From positions 4,216,001-4,280,000 of the forward strand of contig NZ_LR026975.1 in NCBI RefSeq assembly GCF_900603025.1: a stretch of DNA of 64,000 nucleotides, read 5' to 3'. Shown one piece after another: positions 46,189 through 55,417 of the stretch. Below the pieces are notes generated by a model. The model saw only the letters and a list, made by a program, of their open reading frames with translations. It ran no database searches and was not told where the DNA came from. The first letter of the stretch is position 1; each line of letters starts with the position of its first letter. Source of the DNA: Mycolicibacterium hassiacum DSM 44199. GTDB taxonomy: Bacteria > Actinomycetota > Actinomycetes > Mycobacteriales > Mycobacteriaceae. The position numbers and the translations under genes were made by a program.

Positions 46189-46968
46189 ATGAGCGACGAT
46201 GGACAAATGCATTTGCCCGGGTCTGAGGTCGCCGAGGCGGCCGACCGCACCGACGGGGCGGCCCAGCCTGCCGGCCCCTACCGGTTCCCCCGGGTGACGA
46301 GCTTCCGCACCCGACGGACCAAGCTGTCCCCGGCGCAGCAGGCCACCTGGGACCGGTTGTGGCCGGAGATGGGCATGCACGCCCGCGACGCCGACGGGCC
46401 GGCGCCCCGGCTCGACACCGTGGCGTGGTTCGGCCGGGAGGCTCCGGTCGTGGTGGAGGTCGGGTGCGGCTCGGGTAGCTCGACACTGCAGATGGCCAAG
46501 GCCGAACCCCATATCGACGTGGTGGCGGTGGAGGTGTACCGGCGGGGCCTGGCCCAGCTGCTGTCGGCGATCGAGCGGGAGAACGTCACCAACATCCGGC
46601 TGGTCCGCGGCGACGGTGTCGACGTGCTCGAGCACATGTTCGGATCCGAGTCGCTGACCGGGGTGCGGGTGTTCTTCCCGGATCCGTGGCCCAAGGCGCG
46701 CCATCACAAGCGCCGGTTCATCCAGCCCGCGACGGTGGCGCTGATCGCCGACCGGCTGCGCCCGGGCGGCGTGCTGCATGTCGCGACCGACCATCCGGGG
46801 TACGCCGAACACATCGCCGAGGTCGGCGACGCCGAACCGCGACTGCGCCGCGTCGGCCCCGACGACGATCTGCCCATCTCCGTACGGCGACCGGTGACGA
46901 AGTACGAGGAGAAGGCGCACCGGGCGGGCAGCCCGATCGCCGAACTGCTCTGGGAGAAAAAACCATGA
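46189..46968 (+). CDS. trmB: tRNA (guanine-N7-)-methyltransferase
   Basis: 259 residues from ATG 46189. The SAM site is VVEVGCGSGSST, and the family signature is FFPDPWPKARHHKRRF with the following TDHPGYAEH. It methylates G46 in the variable loop of tRNA. A TTG 42 nt upstream is possible but less likely. It overlaps the NYN gene (ATGA) and heads the trmB-NYN-mmpL3 transcription unit. The 261 bp upstream holds no gene; a TAGAT box near 46085 may belong to its promoter. Confidence 0.93.
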   Translation: MSDDGQMHLPGSEVAEAADRTDGAAQPAGPYRFPRVTSFRTRRTKLSPAQQATWDRLWPEMGMHARDADGPAPRLDTVAWFGREAPVVVEVGCGSGSSTLQMAKAEPHIDVVAVEVYRRGLAQLLSAIERENVTNIRLVRGDGVDVLEHMFGSESLTGVRVFFPDPWPKARHHKRRFIQPATVALIADRLRPGGVLHVATDHPGYAEHIAEVGDAEPRLRRVGPDDDLPISVRRPVTKYEEKAHRAGSPIAELLWEKKP

Positions 46969-47804
46969 GCCTCACCGAACATCGACACGCCCCCCACGCC
47001 GTAGACGCCGATATCAGCGCCGCCGGAGCGGTCAGCGACAGCATCGCCGCGCCGACCGCGCCCGGCGAGACCCCCGTGGCCGACCCCGACGTCCCCGCGC
47101 CGGCCGCCGCCGGCACCGAGCACCCGGCCCCAGCCCCCACCGCACCGGCCACCACCGCACCGGGGTCGCCCGCCGGCACCAAACGGGTGTTGCTGGTGTG
47201 GGACGCCCCGAACCTGGACATGGGGCTCGGCTCGATCCTCGGCGGCCGGCCCACCGCCGCGCACCGCCCCCGCTTCGACGCGCTGGGCCGCTGGCTGCTG
47301 TCGTGGACCGCCGAACTGTCCGCCCGGCGCCCCGACGTCTCGCTGGAGCCCGAGGCCACCGTCTTCACCAACATCGCCCCGGGCAGCGCCGAGGTGGTCC
47401 GGCCCTGGGTGGAGGCGCTGCGCAACGTGGGTTTCGCGGTCTTCGCCAAACCCAAGATCGACGAGGACTCCGACGTCGACACCGACATGCTCAACCACAT
47501 CGCGCTGCGCCGGTCGGAGGGGCTGGCCGGGGTGCTGGTAGCGTCGGCCGACGGTCAAGCGTTCAAGGAGCCGCTGGAAGAGATCGCGCGCGACGGCGTG
47601 CCCGTGCAGGTACTGGGGTTTCGCGAACACGCAAGTTGGGCGCTAGCGTCGGATACCTTGGAATTCGTCGACCTGGAGGACATCCCTGGTGTGTTCCGGG
47701 AGCCGTTACCACGAATCGGACTGGATTCGTTGCCCGAGCAAGGGGCCTGGCTGCAGCCGTTCCGGCCGCTGTCTTCGCTACTGACCTCGCGCGTCAACAA
47801 CTGA
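46965..47804 (+). CDS. NYN-domain (PIN-like) putative RNase
   Basis: 279 residues. A low-complexity Ala/Pro/Thr-rich N-terminus (1-67) precedes the NYN domain. Metal-binding acids fit VWDAPNLDMG, the DSDVDTDML pair and VLVASADGQAF. NYN proteins are PIN-fold nucleases that cut RNA. It corresponds to Rv0207c between trmB and mmpL3. The gap to mmpL3 is 41 nt with an AAGGAG site, so the two are probably co-transcribed. Confidence 0.85.
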   Translation: MSLTEHRHAPHAVDADISAAGAVSDSIAAPTAPGETPVADPDVPAPAAAGTEHPAPAPTAPATTAPGSPAGTKRVLLVWDAPNLDMGLGSILGGRPTAAHRPRFDALGRWLLSWTAELSARRPDVSLEPEATVFTNIAPGSAEVVRPWVEALRNVGFAVFAKPKIDEDSDVDTDMLNHIALRRSEGLAGVLVASADGQAFKEPLEEIARDGVPVQVLGFREHASWALASDTLEFVDLEDIPGVFREPLPRIGLDSLPEQGAWLQPFRPLSSLLTSRVNN

Positions 47805-47845
47805 AAGACATGCGCAGGTCACCGCTGAATAGTTAAGGAGCTCAC

Positions 47846-50800
47846 GTGTTCGCCTGGTGGGGTCGAACGGTGTACCGATATCGGTACATCGTGATCGGCG
47901 TCATGGTCGCACTCTGTCTCGGTGGCGGCGTCTATGGCATCAGCCTCGGCAACCACGTCACCCAGAGCGGCTTCTATGACGAGGGCAGCAACTCGGTGCA
48001 CGCCTCGGTGGTGGCCGATGAAGTGTACGGCCGCGACCGCACGAGCCACGTGGTGGCGGTGCTCGAACCGCCGGACGGGAAGAAGGTCGACGATCCGGCC
48101 TGGATGAAGCAGGTCACCGACGAGCTGAACAAGGTCGTCGAGGACCACCCGGACCAGATCGTCGGCTGGGTCGGCTGGCTGCGGGCGCCGAACGTCGACG
48201 ACGCCAAGGTCCAGGCGATGAAGACCTCGGACCTGTCCAAGACCTTCGTCAGCATCCCGCTCAAGGGCGACACCGACGACGACATCCTCAAGAACTACCA
48301 GGCGATCGAACCGGCGCTGCAGGAGATCAACGGCGGCAAGGTGCAGTTGGCCGGCCTCAACCCGCTGGCCAGCGAGCTGACCGGCACCATCGCCGAGGAC
48401 CAGCGCCGCGCCGAGGTCGCGGCCATCCCGCTGGTCTGCGTCGTGCTGTTCTTCGTGTTCGGCGGTGTGGTCGCCGCCGCGCTGCCGGGCATCACCGGCG
48501 GCCTGACCATCGCCGGCGCGCTGGGCATCATGCGGCTGCTGGCCGAGTTCATGCCGGTGCACTTCTTCGCCCAGCCGGTGGTGACGCTGATGGGCCTGGG
48601 CATCGCGGTCGACTACGGCCTGTTCATGGTGAGCCGGTTCCGGGAGGAGATCGCCGAGGGCTACGACACCGAGGCGGCGGTGCGCCGCACCGTGATGACC
48701 TCGGGCCGCACCATCATGTTCTCCGCGGTGATCCTGGTGGCCTCCTCGGTGCCGCTGCTGCTGTTCCCGCAGGGCTTCCTGAAGTCGATCACCTACGCGA
48801 TCATCGCGTCGGTCATGCTGGCCGCGATCCTGTCGATCACCGTGCTGGCCGCGGTGCTCGGCATCCTCGGCCGCAACGTCGACGCGCTCGGCGTGCGCAC
48901 CCTGCTGCGGTTCACCGAGCCCTACCCGGTATCCGCCGAGCACACCACCGCCCGCACCAACCCGCTGGCGATCGCGACGATCCCGCTGGGCCTGCTGATC
49001 CCGTTCGCCGCCATCCCGCTGGGCCACCTGGCGCGGGCGCAGATCAAACGCACCCACGACAGGGGCGCCAACTTCGCGGCGATCGGGTTGCTGCTCGGCT
49101 ACATCGGGTCGTTCGCCTGGGTCGGCTGGGCGCTGTACCGGCTCTACGACAACGGCAAACTCGACCCGGCCATCTTCTGGCTGGTGGTGGGCATCCTGGT
49201 GTTCGTCGCCGGCACCGCGGCGGCGCTGGCGGGCGCGCACTTCAACGCGACGGTGCGCAAGCCGATGGTGTTGCTGCTGACCTGGCTGGCGGAGAAGACC
49301 CAGCGCACCAAGACCCGCGCCGAGGTCGAGCAGGGCTTCTGGGGCAAGCTGGTCAACCGGGTGATGAAGCGGCCCATCGCGTTCGCCGCGCCGATCATCG
49401 TCCTGATGATCCTGCTGATCATCCCGCTGGGCCAGCTGTCGCTGGGCGGCATCAGCGAGAAGTACCTGCCGCCGGACAACCCGGTCCGGATGGCGCAGGA
49501 GGAGTTCGACGCGTCGTTCCCCGGGTTCCGCACCGAACCGCTGACCATCGTCATCGAGAACACCAACGGCGAACCGGTCACCGACCAGCAGGTGGCCGAG
49601 ATCCGCAACCGGGCCATGACGATCCCGGGATTCGTTCGCCCCGATGACAATCCGGCGAACATGTGGCAGGAACGCAACGCCACCGACGAGGGCACCAAGG
49701 ACCCCTCGGTGCGGGTGATCCAGAACGGTCTGATCGACCGCAACGACGCCGCCAAGAAGATCGACGAGCTGCGGGCGATCCCGGCGCCGCGCGGGATTCA
49801 GCTGTCCGTCGGCGGCACACCGGCTCTGGAACAGGACAGCATCCACAGCCTGTTCGACAAGCTGCCGGAGATGGTGACGATCCTGATCATCACCACCACG
49901 ATCCTGATGTTCCTGGCGTTCGGATCGGTGGTGCTGCCGATCAAGGCCGCGGTGATGAGCGCGCTCACGCTGGGCTCGACCATGGGCGTGCTGACCTGGA
50001 TGTTCATCGAAGGCCACGGCTCGGGCCTGATGAACTACACCCCGCAGCCGCTGATGGCGCCGATGATCGGCCTGATCATCGCGGTGATCTGGGGTCTGTC
50101 GACCGACTACGAGGTGTTCCTGGTGTCGCGCATGGTCGAGGCCCGCGAGCGGGGCATGTCGACCGCCGAGGCGATCCGGATCGGTACCGCGACCACCGGC
50201 CGGCTGATCACCGGCGCCGCCCTGGTGCTGGCGGTGGTGGCCGGCGCGTTCGTGTTCTCCGACCTGGTGATGATGAAGTACCTGGCGTTCGGCCTGCTCA
50301 TCGCGCTGCTGCTGGACGCCACCATCGTCCGGATGTTCCTGGTGCCGGCGATCATGAAGCTGCTCGGCGACGACTGCTGGTGGGCGCCGCTGTGGATGAA
50401 GCGGCTGCAGCAGCGGCTGGGTCTGGGCGAGACCGAACTGCCCGACGAGCGCAAACCGGCGGTGCGCGAGCCCGATGCGCATCCGGAGGCGCTGATGGGG
50501 GTGGGCGCGGCCCCGGCGGCCCGGCCGCGTCCGCCCATGGATCCGACCCATCCGGCGGCCGGCGCCGGCCGCGCGGCCCCCGCCCGTGTCCCGGCCGGCC
50601 CGTCCGATGTCGGCACCACCCGCATCCGAACCAACCGGCCGCCCGAGACGGAGGCGCAGACCACGCGGATGTCGTTCGCGCGCAACGTGGTTCGCGGTGC
50701 GGTCAACCAGGCGGCAGCGGCCACCCGGCAGTTCACCCGGTCGGCTCCGCGTCAGCAGCCGCCGCCGCGGGAGGACCGGGAGATCGAGTCGTGGCTGGGC

Positions 50801-51112
50801 GAACTGCGCGGGTCGAATCCCCGGCCCGAACAGCCCCGCCAGCCGGGGCAGCCGCCGCGTCCGTCGGGTGAGCCCACCCGGGCGATGGGTCCGCAGCGGC
50901 CGGCACAGCCCGCGCGGCCGGTCCCGCCGCCGGAGGACGAGGCCGGTAACGCCCCGACGACCGCGTTCGCGCGGCAGCACGACCCGGACGCCACGGAGAA
51001 GTTCGAGGCCCAGCCCGCCGCCGAGGGGGCGCACGGTGACGACGACGAGCGTCGCGGCCGCGGCAACGGGGTCAGCGCGCAGGAGTTGTTGCGCCGCGAG
51101 GGCCGGCTGTAG
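47846..51112 (+). CDS. mmpL3: MmpL3 trehalose monomycolate flippase/transporter
   Basis: 1088 residues, RND superfamily. N-terminal helix, first periplasmic domain, then helices with the paired Asp-Tyr proton-relay motifs GIAVDYGLFMVSRFREE (first half) and GLSTDYEVFLVSRMVEARE (second half). A long cytoplasmic tail (about 820-1088), rich in Pro/Arg, follows the last helix. It exports trehalose monomycolate for cell-wall assembly and is essential in mycobacteria. The trmB-NYN-mmpL3 order is that of M. tuberculosis Rv0208c-Rv0206c. AAGGAG precedes GTG 47846. The stop lies 9 bp from a convergent gene. Confidence 0.97.
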   Translation: MFAWWGRTVYRYRYIVIGVMVALCLGGGVYGISLGNHVTQSGFYDEGSNSVHASVVADEVYGRDRTSHVVAVLEPPDGKKVDDPAWMKQVTDELNKVVEDHPDQIVGWVGWLRAPNVDDAKVQAMKTSDLSKTFVSIPLKGDTDDDILKNYQAIEPALQEINGGKVQLAGLNPLASELTGTIAEDQRRAEVAAIPLVCVVLFFVFGGVVAAALPGITGGLTIAGALGIMRLLAEFMPVHFFAQPVVTLMGLGIAVDYGLFMVSRFREEIAEGYDTEAAVRRTVMTSGRTIMFSAVILVASSVPLLLFPQGFLKSITYAIIASVMLAAILSITVLAAVLGILGRNVDALGVRTLLRFTEPYPVSAEHTTARTNPLAIATIPLGLLIPFAAIPLGHLARAQIKRTHDRGANFAAIGLLLGYIGSFAWVGWALYRLYDNGKLDPAIFWLVVGILVFVAGTAAALAGAHFNATVRKPMVLLLTWLAEKTQRTKTRAEVEQGFWGKLVNRVMKRPIAFAAPIIVLMILLIIPLGQLSLGGISEKYLPPDNPVRMAQEEFDASFPGFRTEPLTIVIENTNGEPVTDQQVAEIRNRAMTIPGFVRPDDNPANMWQERNATDEGTKDPSVRVIQNGLIDRNDAAKKIDELRAIPAPRGIQLSVGGTPALEQDSIHSLFDKLPEMVTILIITTTILMFLAFGSVVLPIKAAVMSALTLGSTMGVLTWMFIEGHGSGLMNYTPQPLMAPMIGLIIAVIWGLSTDYEVFLVSRMVEARERGMSTAEAIRIGTATTGRLITGAALVLAVVAGAFVFSDLVMMKYLAFGLLIALLLDATIVRMFLVPAIMKLLGDDCWWAPLWMKRLQQRLGLGETELPDERKPAVREPDAHPEALMGVGAAPAARPRPPMDPTHPAAGAGRAAPARVPAGPSDVGTTRIRTNRPPETEAQTTRMSFARNVVRGAVNQAAAATRQFTRSAPRQQPPPREDREIESWLGELRGSNPRPEQPRQPGQPPRPSGEPTRAMGPQRPAQPARPVPPPEDEAGNAPTTAFARQHDPDATEKFEAQPAAEGAHGDDDERRGRGNGVSAQELLRREGRL

Positions 51113-51121
51113 CCGGACCGG

Positions 51122-52294
51122 TCAGGCGTCGCCGGTGCGGGTGTCGGCCTGATCGGCGGGTTCGTCGATGTCGTCGGCGGGCGCCTTGATGACCGGTTCG
51201 TCGGAGGCGACGAGCGCCGCCTCGGCGGCGTCGGGGTCCTCGGCCACCAGCACCCGGACCGCGCTGTTGAGGAACGCCAGCACCGGCACCGCCAGCAGCG
51301 CGCCGATGATGCCGGCCAGCACACCGCCCGAGGCGATCGCCAGCACCACCGCCAGCGGGTGGATCGACACCGCCCGGCCCATCACCAGCGGCTGCAGCAC
51401 ATGGCCTTCCACCTGTTGCACGGCGACGATGAGCCCCAGCGTGATCAGCGCGAAGATCCAGCCCTTGGCGATCAGCGCGACGATCACCGCCAGGAACCCG
51501 GTGATCACCGCACCGACCAGCGGGACGAACGCGCCGAGGAACACCAGCGACGCCAGCGGCAACGCCAGCGGGATACCCATGATCGCCAGGCCGGTGCCGA
51601 TGCCGATCGCGTCGATGAGCGCCACCAGGAAGGTGGCCCGCACATAGCCGATCAGCGAGTAGAACCCGGCCCGGCCGGCGTCACGCACCCGGTTGCGCAC
51701 CGTGGCGGGCACGATCAGGGTGACGAACGAGAAAATGTTGCGCCCGCCGTGCAGCAGGAAGATCAGCGTGAACAGCACCAGCACGGCACCGGTGACGATC
51801 TCGGTGACCGCGGTGGCCGTCGACACCGTGCCGCGGGCCAACCGTTCCTCGTTGTCGCGCAGCGCCTGCACGAACGCGTCGCCGGCGCTCTGGATCTGTT
51901 CGCGGCTGAGCTCCAGCGGCCCGGTGATCAGCCAGTCGCGCACCCCCTCCACGCTGCGGCTGACCTGTTCGATGAGATCCGGTGCGCCCTTGATGAACTG
52001 GGTGACGACGAAGGTGAGGATGCCGCCGACCAGCGCCAGTCCGCTCAGCAGCGTCAACGCCACCGCCGCGCCGCGCGGCACGCCGCGGTGGTCCAGCCAG
52101 TCGACCGCCGGCAGCAGCAGCGCCGCCAGGATCGTCGCCAACGCGACCGGAACGACGATGACCTCGAGGCGTTTCACGGTCCACAGCAGCACGACGATGG
52201 CCGCGAAGATGACCAGCAGCCGCCACGACCACGCGGCCGCCTTCCGGACCAGGGGCGTCACCGCCCGGTCGTCATCAGAGAGACCCGCTGGCAT
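51122..52294 (-). CDS. AI-2E / PerM family membrane protein
   Basis: 390 residues with about seven to eight transmembrane helices (from about 28-50 to 330-355). The family block [23 protein letters not shown] and the [25 protein letters not shown] stretch mark the AI-2E transporter-like family. Substrates in mycobacteria are unknown. It corresponds to Rv0205. ATG 52294 has TACGCT (complement of 52301-52306) 6 nt upstream, a leaderless start. An acidic Asp/Glu/Ala tail of about 35 residues ends the protein. Confidence 0.88.
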   Translation of the reverse strand: MPAGLSDDDRAVTPLVRKAAAWSWRLLVIFAAIVVLLWTVKRLEVIVVPVALATILAALLLPAVDWLDHRGVPRGAAVALTLLSGLALVGGILTFVVTQFIKGAPDLIEQVSRSVEGVRDWLITGPLELSREQIQSAGDAFVQALRDNEERLARGTVSTATAVTEIVTGAVLVLFTLIFLLHGGRNIFSFVTLIVPATVRNRVRDAGRAGFYSLIGYVRATFLVALIDAIGIGTGLAIMGIPLALPLASLVFLGAFVPLVGAVITGFLAVIVALIAKGWIFALITLGLIVAVQQVEGHVLQPLVMGRAVSIHPLAVVLAIASGGVLAGIIGALLAVPVLAFLNSAVRVLVAEDPDAAEAALVASDEPVIKAPADDIDEPADQADTRTGDA

Positions 52295-52345
52295 CCCGAT
52301 AGCGTAACGGCCGGCGGCAACGCGCCGACGGCGTCGGGAATCGGC

Positions 52346-52363
52346 GACTAGAGGTTCTAGTCT
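52346..52363 (+). promoter_or_regulatory. Leaderless promoter with 17-bp palindrome
   Basis: GACTAGA-GGT-TCTAGTC (52346-52362) is a perfect inverted repeat. Its right end overlaps the -10 box TAGTCT (52358-52363), which is 6 nt from GTG 52370. A repressor bound here would cover the -10. Confidence 0.55.
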
Positions 52364-52369
52364 TAGGGC

Positions 52370-53437
52370 GTGTCACACGACGCCGCGGCACAGCTCGTCG
52401 GTGCGGGTCCACCGACGCGCAGCAGGTACTGGTGGCTGCGCTGGGCGATCCTCGCCGTCGTCGCGGTGGTGCTGGCCGTCGAGGTGGCCCTGGTGTGGGA
52501 CCAGCTGGCCCAGGCCTGGCACAGCCTGTACACGGCGAAATGGTGGTGGGTGCTGGCCGCGGCCGCGGCGGCGATGGCCTCGATGCACTTCTTCGGCGAC
52601 ATCCAGCGCAAACTGCTGCGCTCGGCCGGGGTTCCGGTGCGCCAGTGGCGGTCTCAGGCCGCGTTCTACGCCGGTAATTCGCTGAGCACGACGCTGCCCG
52701 GCGGGCCGGTGCTGTCGGCGACGTTCATCTACCGTCAGCAGCGGTTGTGGGGCGCCAGCCCGGTGGTGGCCTCGTGGCAGCTGGTGATGTCCGGGGCGCT
52801 GCAGGTGATCAGCCTGGCGCTGCTCGCCCTGGGCAGCGCCTTCTTCCTCGGCGCGAAACAGAACCCGTTCTCGCTGGTCTTCACCCTCGCCGGGTTCGTG
52901 CTGCTGATCGTGCTGGCGCAGGCGGTGGCGTCGCGGCCGGAGTTGCTCGACGGCACCGGGGTGCGGGTGCTGTCGTGGGTGAACTACCTGCGCGCCAAGC
53001 CCACCGATCACGGTCTGCACCGGTGGCGTGACCTGCTGAACCAGCTCGAAGCGGTCAAGCTGAGCCGCCGGCAGATGGCGGTGGCGCTCACCTGGTCGAT
53101 GATGACGCTGGTCACCGGGGTGGCGACGCTGTTGTTCGCCTGCTACGCCGCCGGTGGGCGGCCGTCGGTGCTGGGCGTGGTGGTCGCGTATGCCGCGGCG
53201 CGGGCGGCCGGGTCGATCCCGCTGATGCCCGGCGGGCTGCTGATGGTCGAGGCGGTGCTGGTGCCCGGGCTGGTGTCGGCCGGAATGCCGTTGGCCGCGG
53301 CGATCTCGGCCATGCTCATCTACCGGTTGATCAGCTGGATCTACATCGCCGCGATCGGCTGGGTGGTGTTCTTCTTCATGTTCCGGGCCGACTTCCGTAC
53401 CGACGCCGAGCTGGATGCCCCGATAGGAGACGAGTGA
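52370..53437 (+). CDS. Integral membrane flippase-like protein (UPF0104 / LPG-synthase TM family)
   Basis: 355 residues with eight or so membrane helices. It contains the family segment [20 protein letters not shown] and the late [25 protein letters not shown] motif. The family includes the flippase domain of MprF and many glycolipid-related proteins. It corresponds to Rv0204c in the mmpL3-mmpL11 interval. It is coupled to a DUF3054 gene through a GTGA overlap. The transported lipid is not known. Confidence 0.85.
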   Translation: MSHDAAAQLVGAGPPTRSRYWWLRWAILAVVAVVLAVEVALVWDQLAQAWHSLYTAKWWWVLAAAAAAMASMHFFGDIQRKLLRSAGVPVRQWRSQAAFYAGNSLSTTLPGGPVLSATFIYRQQRLWGASPVVASWQLVMSGALQVISLALLALGSAFFLGAKQNPFSLVFTLAGFVLLIVLAQAVASRPELLDGTGVRVLSWVNYLRAKPTDHGLHRWRDLLNQLEAVKLSRRQMAVALTWSMMTLVTGVATLLFACYAAGGRPSVLGVVVAYAAARAAGSIPLMPGGLLMVEAVLVPGLVSAGMPLAAAISAMLIYRLISWIYIAAIGWVVFFFMFRADFRTDAELDAPIGDE

Positions 53438-53820
53438 GCGATAGATCCCCCGGCCGCACCGCGATCGCGGCGCTGGCGGCCGACCTGGTGTGCGTGGTGG
53501 TGTTCTGCACCGTGGGCCGGAGCAGTCACGCCGAGGCGCTGACGCCGTCCGGTGTCGCCGAGACGTCGTGGCCGTTCCTGATCGGCGCGGGGGCCGGATG
53601 GCTGGTGTCGCGTGGGTGGCGGCGTCCGCCGGCGCTGCTGCCGACCGGGGTGACGGTGTGGGTCGCCACCATCGTGGTGGGCATGCTGCTGCGGAAGGCG
53701 ACCTCGGCGGGCACCGCGCCGAGTTTCATCGTGGTGGCGTCGCTGTCGACGGCCGTGCTGCTGCTCGGCTGGCGCGCGGTGATCGCGCTGGTCCGCCGCT
53801 CCCGCGTCCACCACGGCTGA
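53434..53820 (+). CDS. DUF3054 membrane protein
   Basis: 128 residues with four hydrophobic helices. Family features are AADLVCVVVFCTVGRSSH at the start, ETSWPFLIGAGAGWLVSR in the middle and the RKATSAGTAPSFIVVA stretch. The function is unknown. The overlap with the preceding flippase-like gene suggests a shared membrane role. Confidence 0.85.
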   Translation: MSDRSPGRTAIAALAADLVCVVVFCTVGRSSHAEALTPSGVAETSWPFLIGAGAGWLVSRGWRRPPALLPTGVTVWVATIVVGMLLRKATSAGTAPSFIVVASLSTAVLLLGWRAVIALVRRSRVHHG

Positions 53821-53850
53821 CGCCGGACCCGGCGGCATCGGGTCCACACA

Positions 53851-53919
53851 TGACGGCCCGGGAATCCGGTCCCTCCGACAGGCAGTCGCGCCGTCGAGGA
53901 CCGAACGCCCGGGCCGTCA
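53851..53919. terminator. Long-loop inverted repeat between convergent genes
   Basis: TGACGGCCCGGG (53851-53862) and CCCGGGCCGTCA (53908-53919) are exact complements 45 nt apart. The element lies between the DUF3054 stop and the end of the haemophore gene. It may act as a bidirectional terminator, or be an operator pair. Confidence 0.45.
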
Positions 53920-53938
53920 GCGTCTGTGGGTCTTCCGC

Positions 53939-54316
53939 TCAGCTGTCGGCGATGCCGTCGCCGTCGATGTCCCCGCAGCGGTTCTTCAGGTCCACCAGCG
54001 GCTGGCGGATGGCCGTCAGCTCCGCCTTGACCTGCGGATTCTTGTCCAGGTAGTCCTGGACCTTCTCCCGGACCTCATGGCGGTCCAGTCCCTCGAGGCC
54101 GGTGAAGAACCAGTTCACGTCGGGATGGGTGTGCAGGTAGGCGGAGGTGGCGGCGGACACCCCCGCGGCGACGCCGGCCAGGTCGGCGGCGGTGCAGTTC
54201 GGCGGCGCTTCCGCGGCGGCCAACGGCATGGCACCGAACACCATCGCACCGGCGACCGCGCCGGTACCGAGCGCGCCAGCAACCGCACGCCGAGCAGTAC
54301 GGGCTGAGAGCAACAT
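53939..54316 (-). CDS. Secreted haemophore-like protein (Rv0203-like)
   Basis: 125 residues. The signal peptide (about 1-37) ends MPLAAAEA. The mature chain is helical with cysteines in PNCTAAD and NRCGDID. The segment AATSAYLHTHPDVNWFFTGLEG and the DKNPQVKAELTAIRQPLVDLK block match the small mycobacterial haem-binding family. AAGGAG precedes ATG 54316. It lies between the flippase-like genes and a second haemophore gene, near mmpL3 and mmpL11, which have been reported to take part in haem handling. Confidence 0.85.
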   Translation of the reverse strand: MLLSARTARRAVAGALGTGAVAGAMVFGAMPLAAAEAPPNCTAADLAGVAAGVSAATSAYLHTHPDVNWFFTGLEGLDRHEVREKVQDYLDKNPQVKAELTAIRQPLVDLKNRCGDIDGDGIADS

Positions 54317-54358
54317 GGACAAGCTCCTTCGTCGGAAGTGGAGAAGCCGTAACCACGA

Positions 54359-54370
54359 GCGGTTATCGAC
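54359..54370. repeat. 12-bp motif upstream of haemophore gene 1
   Basis: GCGGTTATCGAC here recurs exactly at 55222-55233 upstream of the second haemophore gene. In this copy the pentamer TAACC (54350-54354) and GGTTA (54361-54365) form an inverted repeat 6 nt apart. Confidence 0.45.
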
Positions 54371-54488
54371 ACAAAAAGCTAAGCAGAATGTGACGGCAGT
54401 TTCCTGCGATGGCGTCAACGGCGCCGCAAGAAATCACAAACGCCCAGCTAATCGGGGCCGGGGCGGACGCGCACCGGCACGGCGCGGC

Positions 54489-55073
54489 TCAGGGCAGGCC
54501 CGCGATCGGCGCCGTCGGCAACGTCGCCGAGCCAGGCCGGGCAGTGCCCGCCGGAGCCGGATTGGCAGGGGTGGCAGCCCCGGGCAGCCCCACCGTCTGC
54601 GCGCTCGGCTGCCCGCCTGGCAAACCCGCCGGGGCACCGGCGCCGCCCTGCTGCGCGGCCTGCATCAACCCCAGCAACTGCGGCATCGTCAGCGGCAGCC
54701 GGCACCGGCCGGACAGCGTGGTCAGCGGCCGCTGCAACTCCTGCAGGTCCTTACCGACGTCCGGGTTGGCGTCCAGGTAGGCCTTGAGCGCGGCCACCGA
54801 CTGCGGCCCGGCCTGCTGTTTGGAGATCGTGGTCAGCGCGGCGTTGGTCTGCGGATGCTCCTCGAGGTACTCACCGATCGAGGTCGCGACCGAGCCGACG
54901 GTCTTGGCCACCTCGCTGGCCGCGCACGGATCCGGAGCGGCGGTCGCCGAGTTCCCCGCCAGGCCCAGCGCCGCGACCAGCGCGGCCGCGCCGAGCGCAC
55001 CGGCGAACGCGCCGCAGCGGGCGCGCCGCCCTGCGGAGCGCACGGACTTCGGTGAACGGGCAGTCGGTGTCAT
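54489..55073 (-). CDS. Secreted haemophore-like protein with Pro/Gly-rich tail
   Basis: 194 residues from ATG 55073 (GAGGAG site). The signal peptide ends near NSATAA. The domain (about 48-125) is paralogous to the neighbour at 53939: PCAASEVAKTVGSVATSIGEYLEEHPQTNAAL, then LDANPDVGKDLQELQRPLTTL and a closing cysteine (SGRC). An Ala/Gly/Pro-rich tail of about 55 residues has no counterpart in the neighbour. The two probably arose by duplication. Haem binding is inferred from the family. Confidence 0.8.
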   Translation of the reverse strand: MTPTARSPKSVRSAGRRARCGAFAGALGAAALVAALGLAGNSATAAPDPCAASEVAKTVGSVATSIGEYLEEHPQTNAALTTISKQQAGPQSVAALKAYLDANPDVGKDLQELQRPLTTLSGRCRLPLTMPQLLGLMQAAQQGGAGAPAGLPGGQPSAQTVGLPGAATPANPAPAGTARPGSATLPTAPIAGLP

Positions 55074-55417
55074 ACACACTCCTCACGGGTGGCGAACGGC
55101 CGCCGTTCGCCAACGACGATTTGGGCCCCCGACCACCGGCCGAACCCGGCCAGCGCACATACTGCCATTGCTTGCGCCGGCGGGCCAATCGCACAGCGAA
55201 CTTTGCTGGCCGCAGCCGCGGGCGGTTATCGACGACCGATGCCCGCGCCGGTGTTCGCCGCGCGAACGGGAACGCCGAACGGCCGCCCGGTATGGTTGCT
55301 GGGCTCGCTGCACACCCCGCGCAGAACCCGTAACCTGCGGTACGCTCACGCTGCAAGGCCGCACGCGGCACGGGAGGAAGCCGGGGAGAAAGCGGGGAGT
55401 TCACCATCCAGCACTTC
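55074..55417. promoter_or_regulatory. Divergent region, haemophore gene 2 / mmpL11
   Basis: No gene is seen. A perfect palindrome at 55091-55111 has arms GGCGAACGGC and GCCGTTCGCC around one C, 18 bp before the haemophore start. A 12-bp motif at 55222-55233 is shared with the other haemophore promoter. TACGCT at about 55339-55344 could be a -10 box for mmpL11. Confidence 0.4.

Noticed and set aside
47819..51034. Minus-strand frame of more than 1000 codons opposite mmpL3
   Set aside because: The composition is dominated by His/Arg/Asp/Gln repeats and no ribosome site or domain is seen. The plus strand has full MmpL3 motifs.
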